Below, in pieces: positions 8,875-17,991 of a stretch of 64,000 nt of DNA. The DNA comes from Acidovorax sp. (GTDB lineage Bacteria; Pseudomonadota; Gammaproteobacteria; Burkholderiales; Burkholderiaceae_C). The notes beneath the pieces are model-generated. The model did no database searches, was not told where the DNA came from, and worked only from the letters and a program-made list of their open reading frames with translations. How positions within the stretch are numbered: the first letter of the stretch is position 1; each line of letters opens with the position of its first letter. Position numbers and translations under genes: made by a program. The DNA lies in assembly GCA_018780365.1 (NCBI GenBank), contig JADMJR010000214.1:1-64000 (forward strand), given 5' to 3'.

Positions 8875-10110
8875 TCAGGGCTGGCCGAGCAGGTCCGCCA
8901 CGTCGGTGCGGTAGGCCTGCATGGCGGGCAGCAGTGCCGCCAGCGCCGCCACACCCGCTGCCAGCAGCGGTACACCCACCTCGGCGGGCAGCCAGATGAG
9001 GCCGGTCACGGGCAACAGCCCCTGCGCCTGCAGTGCCCAGCCCAGGCCATGCGCCAGGCCGTGGCCCAGCAGTAGCCCGAGGATGGACGCCAGCGCAGCC
9101 AGCCACAGAGCCTCCCACAGCACCAGCCCCGCCACGCGGCCGGGCGGCGCGCCCAGCATGCGCAGCATGGCCAGGTCGGCGCGGCGCTCGCGCACGGCGT
9201 TCCACAAGGCAATGAACACGCTGAGCGCGGCCACGGCCAGCAGCACGCCGCCGAAGGCGCGCAGCACATCGGCCCCCACGCCCAACAGGCGCAAGAGGCG
9301 TGTGACCTCGATGGCGGGTGCCGCCGCCTGCATGGCGGTGTCGGCGTTGATCTTGCGCGGCAGCGTGACGGCAGCCATGGGCGTGCGGTAGCGCACCAAT
9401 GCCACGGTCACTTCGCGCTCCTGTTTCATGATTTCCAGGTCCTCGGCATCGTTGGCCGTGGCGGTCTCGTGCACCATCCAGACGGATTCGGTGCTGGTCA
9501 GGATGAGCCGGTCAAGCACGCAGCCGCAGGGCGCGAGCACGCCGCTCACGCGGTAGGGGTGGTTGCCATGTGCGTGCCCTCCCCCGCCCAGCCCGTGGCT
9601 GCCGACAAAGGTGGCGCCCACCAGCGGCGCGCCTGCATGGCTGCTTTTGACAATGCCACGCGCCACACTGGCGCCCAGCACCGCATCCATGGGCTGCTGC
9701 CACAACGCGCCCTCGGCCAGCGTGGCCTCGTAATGCGCCACATAGTCGGGCGTGGTGCCGACGATGCGAAAGCCCTGGTAGCTGTCGCCCAGGCTCAGCG
9801 GGATGACCTGGGCCACCAGCGGGTTCTGCTGCAGCGCCTGCACTTCTTGCAGCGGGATGTTGCCGGTGGGCACGTCGATGTGGAACACGCCCGCCAGGAT
9901 CAGCTGCAGCGGGCTGCCCTTGGCACCCACCACCAGGTCGATGCCGTCCAGGTCGCGCTCAAAGGCCTTGTCGAGCTGCGTGGCCACCAGCAGCACCAGG
10001 GTGATGGCGGCCAGGCCCAGCGTGAGCACCAGCAGGTTGAGCACTGCCGCCAGCGGGCGGGACCACAGGTAGCGCCACGACAGGCGGGCCAGTTTTACTA
10101 TGTTTTTCAT
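8875..10110 (-). CDS. ABC transporter permease, FtsX/MacB type
   Basis: MKNIVKLARLSWRYLWSRPLAAVLNLLVLTLGLAAIT...; C-terminal FtsX-like MLRMLGAPPGRVAGLVLWEALWLAALASILGLLLG. Confidence 0.85.
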   Translation of the reverse strand: MKNIVKLARLSWRYLWSRPLAAVLNLLVLTLGLAAITLVLLVATQLDKAFERDLDGIDLVVGAKGSPLQLILAGVFHIDVPTGNIPLQEVQALQQNPLVAQVIPLSLGDSYQGFRIVGTTPDYVAHYEATLAEGALWQQPMDAVLGASVARGIVKSSHAGAPLVGATFVGSHGLGGGGHAHGNHPYRVSGVLAPCGCVLDRLILTSTESVWMVHETATANDAEDLEIMKQEREVTVALVRYRTPMAAVTLPRKINADTAMQAAAPAIEVTRLLRLLGVGADVLRAFGGVLLAVAALSVFIALWNAVRERRADLAMLRMLGAPPGRVAGLVLWEALWLAALASILGLLLGHGLAHGLGWALQAQGLLPVTGLIWLPAEVGVPLLAAGVAALAALLPAMQAYRTDVADLLGQP

Positions 10111-10160
10111 AGCTACTCGCGCCCTTCTGTTGCGCGGTAGGCCGCTATTTCATTCAAATC
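10094..10160 (+). repeat. Interspersed ~60-bp repeat, copy 3 (at ATPase/permease junction)
   Basis: TACTATGTTTTTCATAGCTACTCGCGCCCTTCTGTTGCGCGGTAGGCCGCTATTTCATTCAAATCC. Confidence 0.6.
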
Positions 10161-10790
10161 CAGCGTCTGCGCACCGGCCAGGGCCGACACCACACGCTGG
10201 TCGTGCGTGGCAATGATCAGGCTGGCATCGCAGGCGGCGGCGCTGCGCTGCAGCAGTGCCAGCGCATCCGCGGCAGCTTCGTCGTCCAGGCTGGCCGTGG
10301 GCTCGTCGGCCAGCAGCACCTGCGGCGCCAGCAGCACGGCCCGCGCCAGCGCCACACGCTGCGCCTGCCCGCCCGAAAGCTGGTGTGGCTTGCGCGTCGC
10401 CAGCTCGGCCACGCCCACCTGCGCCAGCGCACGCTGGATGGCCGCATCGTCGCGCGGCAGCCCGGCCGCAAAGTAGACCAGCGCCAGGTTGTCGGCCACC
10501 GAAAGCGCGCTGCTGAGGTACAGCTTCTGCGGCAGAAAACCAATGTTGCGCGCGCGCCAGGCATCGATCTCGGCCCCGCGCTGCGTGCCCAGCTGGGTGC
10601 CTGCCACAAACAGGTCGCCCCCGCTGGCACCGCGCAGCCCCGCCATCAGCGCCAGCCAGGTGGACTTGCCGGTGCCCGAGCGCCCGCGCAGCAGCAGCGT
10701 GCCCCCCTGGCGCAGGTCTACATCGGGGAAACGCAGCGGCGCGGCGCCGCCCGTGGCATAGGTGTATGAAAGGCCCCGGGTGCGGATCAT
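10113..10790 (-). CDS. ABC transporter ATP-binding protein (LolD/MacB-like)
   Basis: Walker A LRGRSGTGKSTWLALMAGL, signature LSGGQAQRVALARAVL, Walker B VLLADEPTASLD. Confidence 0.9.
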   Translation of the reverse strand: MIRTRGLSYTYATGGAAPLRFPDVDLRQGGTLLLRGRSGTGKSTWLALMAGLRGASGGDLFVAGTQLGTQRGAEIDAWRARNIGFLPQKLYLSSALSVADNLALVYFAAGLPRDDAAIQRALAQVGVAELATRKPHQLSGGQAQRVALARAVLLAPQVLLADEPTASLDDEAAADALALLQRSAAACDASLIIATHDQRVVSALAGAQTLDLNEIAAYRATEGRE

Positions 10791-11269
10791 GCGGCGGCAC
10801 CTTCGGCCGGGTGGGCGCACTCCGCACACCGCCCGTGCACGGCAATGTCCACCGCCAGGCGCTCGTGCCCGGCCGTGGCCAGTGCCTGCAGCATCTGCTT
10901 GAGGGCGCTCTGCACCTTGGCCGAGCCCTGCGACAGGCGGAACTGGCGGTGGCAGTCGTCGCATTCAAAGCGGGGGGCGGCGCCCTCTTCGCCCTGGGGC
11001 GCCCGTGCGTAACGGGTGACGCGGGCGGCATCGACCTGCTTGTGCAGCAGGCCGGCGGCAGCAAAACGGTCGAGCATGCGGTACACGGTGACCTTGTTGA
11101 CGGGGGCGCCAGCCATGGCGAGGGCGGCCTCGACTTCGGGTTCGGAGAGTGCTGCGTCGGGGCGCGCTTCATAGAGCGCCGCCAGCGCCCGGGTGGCACG
11201 GGTGGCGCGCATGCCGGGTGGAAGTGACCAAGGCGGGTGGTATGGGGACGAGGGGGCGGAGGTGGGCAT
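10787..11269 (-). CDS. zur: Fur-family regulator, probably Zur
   Basis: PVNKVTVYRMLDRFAAAGLLHKQV...FECDDCHRQFRLS...HGRCAECAHP; ATGA overlap with ABC ATPase. Confidence 0.8.
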   Translation of the reverse strand: MPTSAPSSPYHPPWSLPPGMRATRATRALAALYEARPDAALSEPEVEAALAMAGAPVNKVTVYRMLDRFAAAGLLHKQVDAARVTRYARAPQGEEGAAPRFECDDCHRQFRLSQGSAKVQSALKQMLQALATAGHERLAVDIAVHGRCAECAHPAEGAAA

Positions 11270-11297
11270 GGGGAGGCGTAGTGGGCGGGCGAGGCTT

Positions 11298-11320
11298 GTA
11301 ACGCAATCGGGTTGCATTAT
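11298..11320. promoter_or_regulatory. Candidate Zur box, 23-bp imperfect inverted repeat GTAACGCAA-TCGGG-TTGCATTAT
   Basis: 7 of 9 arm positions symmetric; 29-51 nt upstream of the proposed zur start. Confidence 0.6.
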
Positions 11321-11374
11321 GCGCCGACAGGGAGGTCAGAAATGCCCGCCCTCGGGAATCAAGGGGGTAGCGAC

Positions 11375-11887
11375 TCACCCCTTGCTTGAACTCAACCGCA
11401 GCATCAGCGTCATCGGCTGCAGCGGCGACGGCTGAAACCCGTAGTGCTCGTAGAACTGTTTGGCAGAGTCATTCAGCGCGTGGACCCACAGCGCCCGCAC
11501 TCCCGCGTTGTGCGCAACCGCGACGGCCCTGTTCACCGCGTCCTGGAGCAGTCCGGCACCTAACTTGATGCCCTGGGCGCGGTGGTCCACAGCGAGTCGC
11601 GCCAGCACCATCACCGGAATCGGGTCCGGCATGTTGCGCCGCACGTTGCTGATAGCCATCTGGTGCGACACCGCGCCGGCCGCCATGGCGTAGTAGCCGA
11701 ACACGCGCCCTTCCGGATCGGTGACAACAAATGTGCGGCTGGCTCCACTGAGGTGATTGGCCCTGGCGCGGCGCTTGAGCCATTCATCGAGACTGGGCTC
11801 CCCGCACGCAAACTGATCCAGCTGATGGTGTGTGGCCAGCGGTTGTGGTGCAGCCAGCTGCAAATTCATGCCGCGTCCGTACTCCAC
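11375..11887 (-). CDS. GNAT-family acetyltransferase toxin (TacT/AtaT-like)
   Basis: FACGEPSLDEWLKRRARANHLSGASRTFVVTD...GYYAMAAGAV...RLAVDHRAQGIKLGAGLLQDAV...YEHYGFQPSP. Confidence 0.8.
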   Translation of the reverse strand: MEYGRGMNLQLAAPQPLATHHQLDQFACGEPSLDEWLKRRARANHLSGASRTFVVTDPEGRVFGYYAMAAGAVSHQMAISNVRRNMPDPIPVMVLARLAVDHRAQGIKLGAGLLQDAVNRAVAVAHNAGVRALWVHALNDSAKQFYEHYGFQPSPLQPMTLMLRLSSSKG

Positions 11888-12138
11888 GGCGCCTTGACGG
11901 CCATGAGGCGTTCCAACCCCGGGTTGGCTGCAGGGGGGGCGTCCAGCATGGCGGTAAATTGCTGGAACCTGTCGGCATCCAGGCTGAAGAAGACCTGGTC
12001 CAGCACCACGGCTTGCGCGCGGTCGCAGGCGGCTTCAAGCATGAAGTCGGAGCGGTTCTTGCCGAGCAGGCTGGCAGCGTGGTCGATCAGGTCACGTTGC
12101 TCAGGCAGGGCCCGCAGGTTGATGGCGGCATCACGCAT
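11866..12138 (-). CDS. DUF1778 (TacA-like) antitoxin
   Basis: MRDAAINLRALPEQRDLIDHAASLLGKNRSDFMLEAACDRAQAVVLDQ; overlaps the GNAT gene. Confidence 0.85.
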   Translation of the reverse strand: MRDAAINLRALPEQRDLIDHAASLLGKNRSDFMLEAACDRAQAVVLDQVFFSLDADRFQQFTAMLDAPPAANPGLERLMAVKAPWSTDAA

Positions 12139-12246
12139 AACAAGCCTCCGTTGTGTGTACGTTAGATACACAAATTATACAGGCGATGGGCTGATGTATA
12201 GCTTTTGTCAACACAAACTCTGCCCCTCTCAATGTTGAGGGGCGCC

Positions 12247-12783
12247 TCACCCCTTCAAATACCGCACAAACGTCTTCCTGAACTTCTCCACCTTCGGCCC
12301 CACCACAAATGCGCAATACCCCGCGTTGGGGTTGTTCGCAAAGTAGTCCTGGTGGTAGGCCTCGGCCGCGCTGTAGTTGGCCAGCGGCCTCACCTCAGTG
12401 GTGATGGGCGCGCCAAACAGCTTGTCCTGTGACATCTGTCGGACCATGTCGCTGGCGATCTGGCCGTGCTCAGGGGTTTCGTAATAGATGCCGCTACGGT
12501 ACTGCGTGCCCACGTCGTTGCCCTGGCGGTTGAGGGTGGTCGGGTCGTGGGTGTGGAAGAAGATTTCCAGGATCTCCTCCAGGCTGATCTCGTCGGCATC
12601 AAACACCAGGCGCACCACCTCGGCATGGCCGGTGTCGCCCTGGCAGATCTGTTCGTAGCTGGGGTTGATGGTGTGGCCGTTGGTGTAGCCGCTTTCCACA
12701 TCGGTGATGCCGCGCACGCGGTCGAACACGGCTTCGGTGCACCAGAAGCAGCCGCCGCCCAGGGTGATGGTTTGCAAAGTCAT
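12247..12783 (-). CDS. msrA: Peptide-methionine (S)-S-oxide reductase
   Basis: GGGCFWCTEAVFDRVRGITDVESGYTNG. Confidence 0.95.
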   Translation of the reverse strand: MTLQTITLGGGCFWCTEAVFDRVRGITDVESGYTNGHTINPSYEQICQGDTGHAEVVRLVFDADEISLEEILEIFFHTHDPTTLNRQGNDVGTQYRSGIYYETPEHGQIASDMVRQMSQDKLFGAPITTEVRPLANYSAAEAYHQDYFANNPNAGYCAFVVGPKVEKFRKTFVRYLKG

Positions 12784-12846
12784 GGGGATCCTCGGGTCGA
12801 AACCTGGTCATTATGAATTGACGCCCTATCCTGCGCTTGCTACATT

Positions 12847-12860
12847 ACTAACCGGTCAGT
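12847..12860. promoter_or_regulatory. Candidate TetR operator ACTAACC-GGTCAGT
   Basis: 6/7 symmetric half sites just upstream of tetR at 12877 (msrA/tetR spacer). Confidence 0.5.
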
Positions 12861-12876
12861 CATTAGCAAAAACACC

Positions 12877-13578
12877 TTGTCTCCCACGCCCCCCTCCCCC
12901 TCTTCTGCAGCCGCTGGCACCAAGCGCGAACGCCGCAAGGAAGCCCGTCCCGGTGAGCTGCTGGAAGCCGCGCTCGACCTTTTTGTGGAAAAGGGCTTTG
13001 CCGCCACGCGCGTGGACGAGGTGGCCGCGCGGGCCGGGGTGTCCAAAGGCACGCTGTTTTTGTACTTCCCCAGCAAGGAAGAACTCTTCAAGGCCGTGGT
13101 GCGCGAGAACATCGCGGGCCGCTTTGCGGAGTGGAACGATGAGCTGGAAGCCTTTGTGGGCACCACCAGCGAGGTGCTGCGTTATTGCTACAAGGTCTGG
13201 TGGGAGCGCATTGGTTGCACCAAGGCATCGGGCATCACCAAGCTGATGCTCAGCGAGGCCCAGAATTTCCCCGAGATCGTCCAGTTCTACCAGCAGGAAG
13301 TGATCCTGCCGGGCCAGGCACTGATTCGCCGCATCCTGGAGCGTGGGGTGGCCCGTAGCGAGTTCCGGGCCATGAACCTGGACTACACGGTGTACGTGGT
13401 GCTGGCCCCCATGATCTTCCTCATGCTGTGGAAACACTCCATCGGCGCCTGCGTGCCCGACGCGCTGGGCATGACGCCCGAGCAGTACATCGAGATCCAG
13501 GCCGACAACATCCTGCATGGGCTGTGTGTGCGGCCCGATGCGCCCCCCTCCCCTCCTTCTTCCACAGGCACCTTCTGA
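12877..13578 (+). CDS. TetR family regulator of RND efflux operon (TTG start)
   Basis: ARPGELLEAALDLFVEKGFAATRVDEVAARAGVSKGTLFLYFPSKEELFKAVV. Confidence 0.9.
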   Translation: MSPTPPSPSSAAAGTKRERRKEARPGELLEAALDLFVEKGFAATRVDEVAARAGVSKGTLFLYFPSKEELFKAVVRENIAGRFAEWNDELEAFVGTTSEVLRYCYKVWWERIGCTKASGITKLMLSEAQNFPEIVQFYQQEVILPGQALIRRILERGVARSEFRAMNLDYTVYVVLAPMIFLMLWKHSIGACVPDALGMTPEQYIEIQADNILHGLCVRPDAPPSPPSSTGTF

Positions 13579-13580
13579 TC

Positions 13581-14759
13581 ATGAAACGCTGGATTCCATG
13601 GATGGCCGCAGCCATCGCCGTTGTGTTGTTGGGCAGTGGGGTTTGGCGGGCCATGGCCGCACGGCAGGCGCAGCAAAAGGCGCTGAGCGAGGCCAGTGCG
13701 CAGCGCGCCGAAGCACCGATGCAGCTGGGGGCCGACGAGGTGTTGCCCGTGCAGCAGCTGAACCTGCCGTTGGGTGTGCCGGTGTCTGGCGCCTTGCGGG
13801 CGGTGGACTCGGCCATGGTCAAGGCCCGTGTGGGCGGTGAATTGCAGGGCCTCACGGTGCGCGAGGGCGACAGCGTGAAGACCGGCCAAGAGGTGGCCCG
13901 CATCGACCCCACCGAGGCCCGCGCCCGCCTGCGCCAGGCGCAGCAACAGGCCGATGCCGCCAAATCCCAGGTGGACATCAATCAGCGCCAGTACGCCAAC
14001 AACCGGGCGCTGGTGGACCAGGGCTTTATCTCGCCCACGGCGCTGGTGACCTCGCAGGCCAGCCTGGAGGCCGCGCAATCCAGCTACCAGGCCGCCGTGT
14101 CAGCCGCTGACGTGGCCCGCAAGGCACTGGATGACACGGTGCTGCGCAGCCCGATCAACGGCCTGGTGGCCCAGCGGCTGGCCCAGCCAGGCGAGCGGGT
14201 GGCGATCGACGCCCGCATCATCGAGGTGGTGGACTTGTCGCGCCTGGAGCTGGAGGCGCTGCTGACCCCGGCCGATTCCGTGGCGGTGCGTGTGGGCCAG
14301 AAGGCACAGCTTTCCATCGAGGGCATCGCGGCCCCAGTGCCTGCCACCGTGGTACGCATCAACCCCAGCGCTCAGGCGGGCAGCCGCACCGTGCCGGTCT
14401 ACCTGCGGGTGGAGCAGGCCCAGAATGGAACGCCCCTGCGCCAAGGCCTGTTTGTGCAGGGCACGCTCGACACCGGTCGCGCCGATGTGCTGGCCGTGCC
14501 ACTGGATGCGGTGCGCACCGACAAGCCCGCGCCCTATCTGCAGACGCTGAAGGATGGCCGGGTGGCTTACGTGCAGGTCTTGACCGGCACGCGTGCCGTG
14601 GTCAAGGGGCAGACCCTGGTAGCGGTCGAGGGGGTGCCTGCGGGCACGTCCGTGATTGCCGGTCGCATTGGCCTGCTGCGCGAGGGCACGGCGGTATCCA
14701 TCGCCGGGGCTTCCCCTGCGGTTGCCGCTGCGCCCGCAGCCTCCCGCACCGCGCCCTGA
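13581..14759 (+). CDS. RND efflux periplasmic adaptor (membrane fusion protein)
   Basis: MKRWIPWMAAAIAVVLLG...VSGALRAVDSAMVKARVGGELQGLTVREGDSVKTGQEVARIDPTEA. Confidence 0.9.
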   Translation: MKRWIPWMAAAIAVVLLGSGVWRAMAARQAQQKALSEASAQRAEAPMQLGADEVLPVQQLNLPLGVPVSGALRAVDSAMVKARVGGELQGLTVREGDSVKTGQEVARIDPTEARARLRQAQQQADAAKSQVDINQRQYANNRALVDQGFISPTALVTSQASLEAAQSSYQAAVSAADVARKALDDTVLRSPINGLVAQRLAQPGERVAIDARIIEVVDLSRLELEALLTPADSVAVRVGQKAQLSIEGIAAPVPATVVRINPSAQAGSRTVPVYLRVEQAQNGTPLRQGLFVQGTLDTGRADVLAVPLDAVRTDKPAPYLQTLKDGRVAYVQVLTGTRAVVKGQTLVAVEGVPAGTSVIAGRIGLLREGTAVSIAGASPAVAAAPAASRTAP

Positions 14760-14774
14760 CCGACCCGCACCGCT

Positions 14775-17700
14775 ATGTGGTTCACCAAAGTCAGCCTCAA
14801 AAACCCCGTGTTCGCCACGATGGTGATGCTCGCCATCGTCGTGCTGGGCCTGTTTTCTTACCAGCGCCTCAAGGTTGATCAGTTTCCCAACATCGACTTC
14901 CCGGTGGTGGTGGTCACCGTGGACTACCCCGGTGCTTCGCCTGAAATTGTCGAGAGCGAGGTCACCAAGAAGATCGAGGAAGGCGTCAACTCGATCGCGG
15001 GCATCAACGCCCTCACCTCGCGCAGCTACGAAGGCACGGCCGTCGTCATCATTGAGTTCCAGCTGCACATCGACGGCCGCAAGGCCGCCGAGGATGTACG
15101 CGAGAAGGTGGCCACCGTGCGCCCCAACCTGCGCACCGAGGTCAAGGAGCCGCGCGTGCTGCGCTTCGACCCCGCCAGCCGCGCCGTGTGGTCGCTGGCC
15201 GTGCTGCCCGATGAAAAATCCGGCCGCAGCGCGGTGGAGCTGACCACCTGGGCCGAACAGATCCTGAAGAAACGCCTGGAGAACGTGCGCGGCGTGGGCG
15301 CCGTGAACCTGGTGGGTGCCACCAAGCGCGAAATCAACATCTACCTGAACCCGCAGGCGCTCGAAGCCTTCGGCGTGACGCCCGAGCAGGTGGCCAGCGC
15401 CGTGCGCAACGAAAACCAGGACCTTCCCGTGGGCGCCATCCGCTCGCTCGCGCAGGAGCGCGTGGTGCAGATCGATGCGCGCATGGAGCGCCCCGAGGAC
15501 TTCGGCAAGATCATCGTGGCCCGCAAGAACGGCGCCCCGGTGCGCCTGGACCAGGTGGCTCGGGTGAACGACGGCGCGCAGGAAGTGGAGAGCCTGGCCC
15601 TGTACAACGGCCAGCGCACCCTGCTGCTGTCGGTGCAGAAGTCGCAGGGCGAAAACACCATCGAGGTGGTCGATGGCCTGAACGCGGCCGTGGCCGAACT
15701 CAAGAACCAGCTGCCCCCCGGCGTGCGGCTGGAGAGCATTGGCGACAGCTCCCGCCCCATCCGCGTGGCGGTGAACAACGTGCGCCAGACACTGATCGAG
15801 GGCGCGATCCTCACGGTGCTCATCGTGTTCCTGTTCCTGAACTCCTGGCGCTCCACCGTGATCACCGGGCTGACGCTGCCGATTGCGCTGATCGGCACGT
15901 TTTTGTTCATGAACATGTTCGGCTTCACCATCAACATGATCACGCTCATGGCTTTGAGCCTGTGCGTGGGCCTGCTGATCGACGATGCCATCGTGGTGCG
16001 CGAGAACATCGTGCGCCATGTGCAGATGGGCAAGGGCGCGTATGACGCGGCCATGGACGGCACGCAGGAGATTGGCCTGGCCGTGCTGGCCACCACCCTG
16101 TCCATCGTGGCGGTGTTCATGCCCATCGGGTTCATGGGCGGCATCATCGGCAAGTTCTTCCACGAGTTCGGCATCACCATCGTCGCGGCGGTGATGATCT
16201 CGATGTTTGTGAGCTTCACGCTCGACCCCATGCTGTCGAGCATCTGGCATGACCCGAGCATCCACGCCCACGGCCAGAAGACGGAGCCCGTCACTTTCTA
16301 CGACAAGACCATTGGCCGCGTCACTGGCTGGTTTGACCGCGCCACCGATGCGCTGGCCGAGGGCTACCAGCACATCCTGCGCTGGTCGCTGGTGCACAAG
16401 CTGGCCACCATGGCCATTGCCGTGGCGATCTTCGTGCTGAGTGTGGTCATGGTGCCGCTGCTGGGCACCGAGTTTGTGCCCAAGGCCGATTTTTCGGAGA
16501 CCAGCCTCAATTTTTACACCCCCGTGGGTTCGTCGCTGGAGGCCACTGAGGCCAAGGCCAAACAGGTGGAAGGCATCCTGCGCGAGATGCCCGAGGTGCG
16601 CTACACGCTGGCCACCATCAACACCGGCAGCGCCCAGGGCAAGATGTACGCCAGCATCTACGTGCGCCTGGTGGACCGCAAGGACCGCAGCCGCAGTGTG
16701 GACCAGATGTCCGATGTGCTGCGCGAGCGCCTGAAAACGGTGCCGGGCATCACCATCACCCACGTGGGCCTGCTGGACGCCGTGGGGGGCAACAAGCAGG
16801 TGGAGTTCTCGCTGCAAGGGCCCGACCTGCAGGAGCTGGAGCGCCTGACCAAGGTGGTCACCGAAAAGATCCGCGACATCCCCGGCCTGGTGGACCTGGA
16901 CACGAGCGCCAAGCCCAACAAGCCGGTGATCGCGCTCGAAGTCAAACGCGACGCGGCGTCTGACCTGGGCCTGTCGGTAGCCCCCATGGCCGCATCGCTG
17001 CGCACCTTGGTGGCGGGCACCACGGTGGGCAACTGGCGCGCCCCGGATGACCAGACCTACGACGTGAACGTGCGCCTGGCCCCGGAGGCCCGCACGGCCC
17101 CGGCAGACCTGGAGCGCCTGCCCTTTGCCCTGGCGGCCGCAGATGGCACCACCCGGATCGTGCGCCTGAACCAGGTGGCCCGCGTGACCGAATCCACCGG
17201 CGCCAACCAGATCAACCGGCGCGACCTGACCCGCGAAGTGGCCGTGAACGCCAACGTGGCCCAGCGCTCGGCGGGCGAGGTGTCGGGCGACATCAAAAAA
17301 GCGCTGGAGAGCGTGAGTTTCCCGCCCGGCTACCGCTACCAGTTCGGTGGCTCCACCAAGAACATGGCCGAATCCTTCGGCTACGCCATCTCGGCCCTGG
17401 CCATGGCGATCATCTTCATCTACATGATCCTGGCGAGCCAGTTCAAGAGCTTTTTGCAGCCGCTGGCACTGATGACCTCGCTGCCGCTCACGCTCATTGG
17501 CGTGGTGCTGGCGCTGATGATGTTCCGCTCCACGCTGTCGATGTTCTCCATCATCGGTGTGGTGATGCTGATGGGCCTGGTCACCAAAAACGCCATCTTG
17601 CTGGTGGACTTTGCGATCCGCGCCCGGGACGAGCATGTGAATGACGAAGGCCACACCGTGCCCGGCCTGCCCCGCGCCGAGGCCCTGCTGCTGGCGGCCC

Positions 17701-17957
17701 GCGTGCGGCTGAGGCCCATCCTGATGACCACGCTGGCCATGATTTTTGGCATGGTGCCGCTGGCGTTTGCGCTGTCCGAGGGCTCCGAGCAGCGTGCGCC
17801 CATGGGCCAGGCGGTGATCGGCGGCGTCATCACCTCGTCGCTGCTCACGCTGGTGGTGGTGCCTGTGGTGTATTGCTACATGGACGATCTGGCGCAATGG
17901 GCACTGCGAAAGATGGGGCGCACCCCGCCAGCGCCTAAAATCAAGGGTTTGTCCTGA
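14775..17957 (+). CDS. RND efflux transporter permease
   Basis: MWFTKVSLKNPVFATMVMLAIVVLGLFSYQRLKVDQFPNIDFPVVVVTVDYPGASPEIVESEVTKKIEE; 1060 aa. Confidence 0.95.
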   Translation: MWFTKVSLKNPVFATMVMLAIVVLGLFSYQRLKVDQFPNIDFPVVVVTVDYPGASPEIVESEVTKKIEEGVNSIAGINALTSRSYEGTAVVIIEFQLHIDGRKAAEDVREKVATVRPNLRTEVKEPRVLRFDPASRAVWSLAVLPDEKSGRSAVELTTWAEQILKKRLENVRGVGAVNLVGATKREINIYLNPQALEAFGVTPEQVASAVRNENQDLPVGAIRSLAQERVVQIDARMERPEDFGKIIVARKNGAPVRLDQVARVNDGAQEVESLALYNGQRTLLLSVQKSQGENTIEVVDGLNAAVAELKNQLPPGVRLESIGDSSRPIRVAVNNVRQTLIEGAILTVLIVFLFLNSWRSTVITGLTLPIALIGTFLFMNMFGFTINMITLMALSLCVGLLIDDAIVVRENIVRHVQMGKGAYDAAMDGTQEIGLAVLATTLSIVAVFMPIGFMGGIIGKFFHEFGITIVAAVMISMFVSFTLDPMLSSIWHDPSIHAHGQKTEPVTFYDKTIGRVTGWFDRATDALAEGYQHILRWSLVHKLATMAIAVAIFVLSVVMVPLLGTEFVPKADFSETSLNFYTPVGSSLEATEAKAKQVEGILREMPEVRYTLATINTGSAQGKMYASIYVRLVDRKDRSRSVDQMSDVLRERLKTVPGITITHVGLLDAVGGNKQVEFSLQGPDLQELERLTKVVTEKIRDIPGLVDLDTSAKPNKPVIALEVKRDAASDLGLSVAPMAASLRTLVAGTTVGNWRAPDDQTYDVNVRLAPEARTAPADLERLPFALAAADGTTRIVRLNQVARVTESTGANQINRRDLTREVAVNANVAQRSAGEVSGDIKKALESVSFPPGYRYQFGGSTKNMAESFGYAISALAMAIIFIYMILASQFKSFLQPLALMTSLPLTLIGVVLALMMFRSTLSMFSIIGVVMLMGLVTKNAILLVDFAIRARDEHVNDEGHTVPGLPRAEALLLAARVRLRPILMTTLAMIFGMVPLAFALSEGSEQRAPMGQAVIGGVITSSLLTLVVVPVVYCYMDDLAQWALRKMGRTPPAPKIKGLS

Positions 17958-17991
17958 ACATCCCGGCACCCGCCTCCCACGGAGAAATTCC

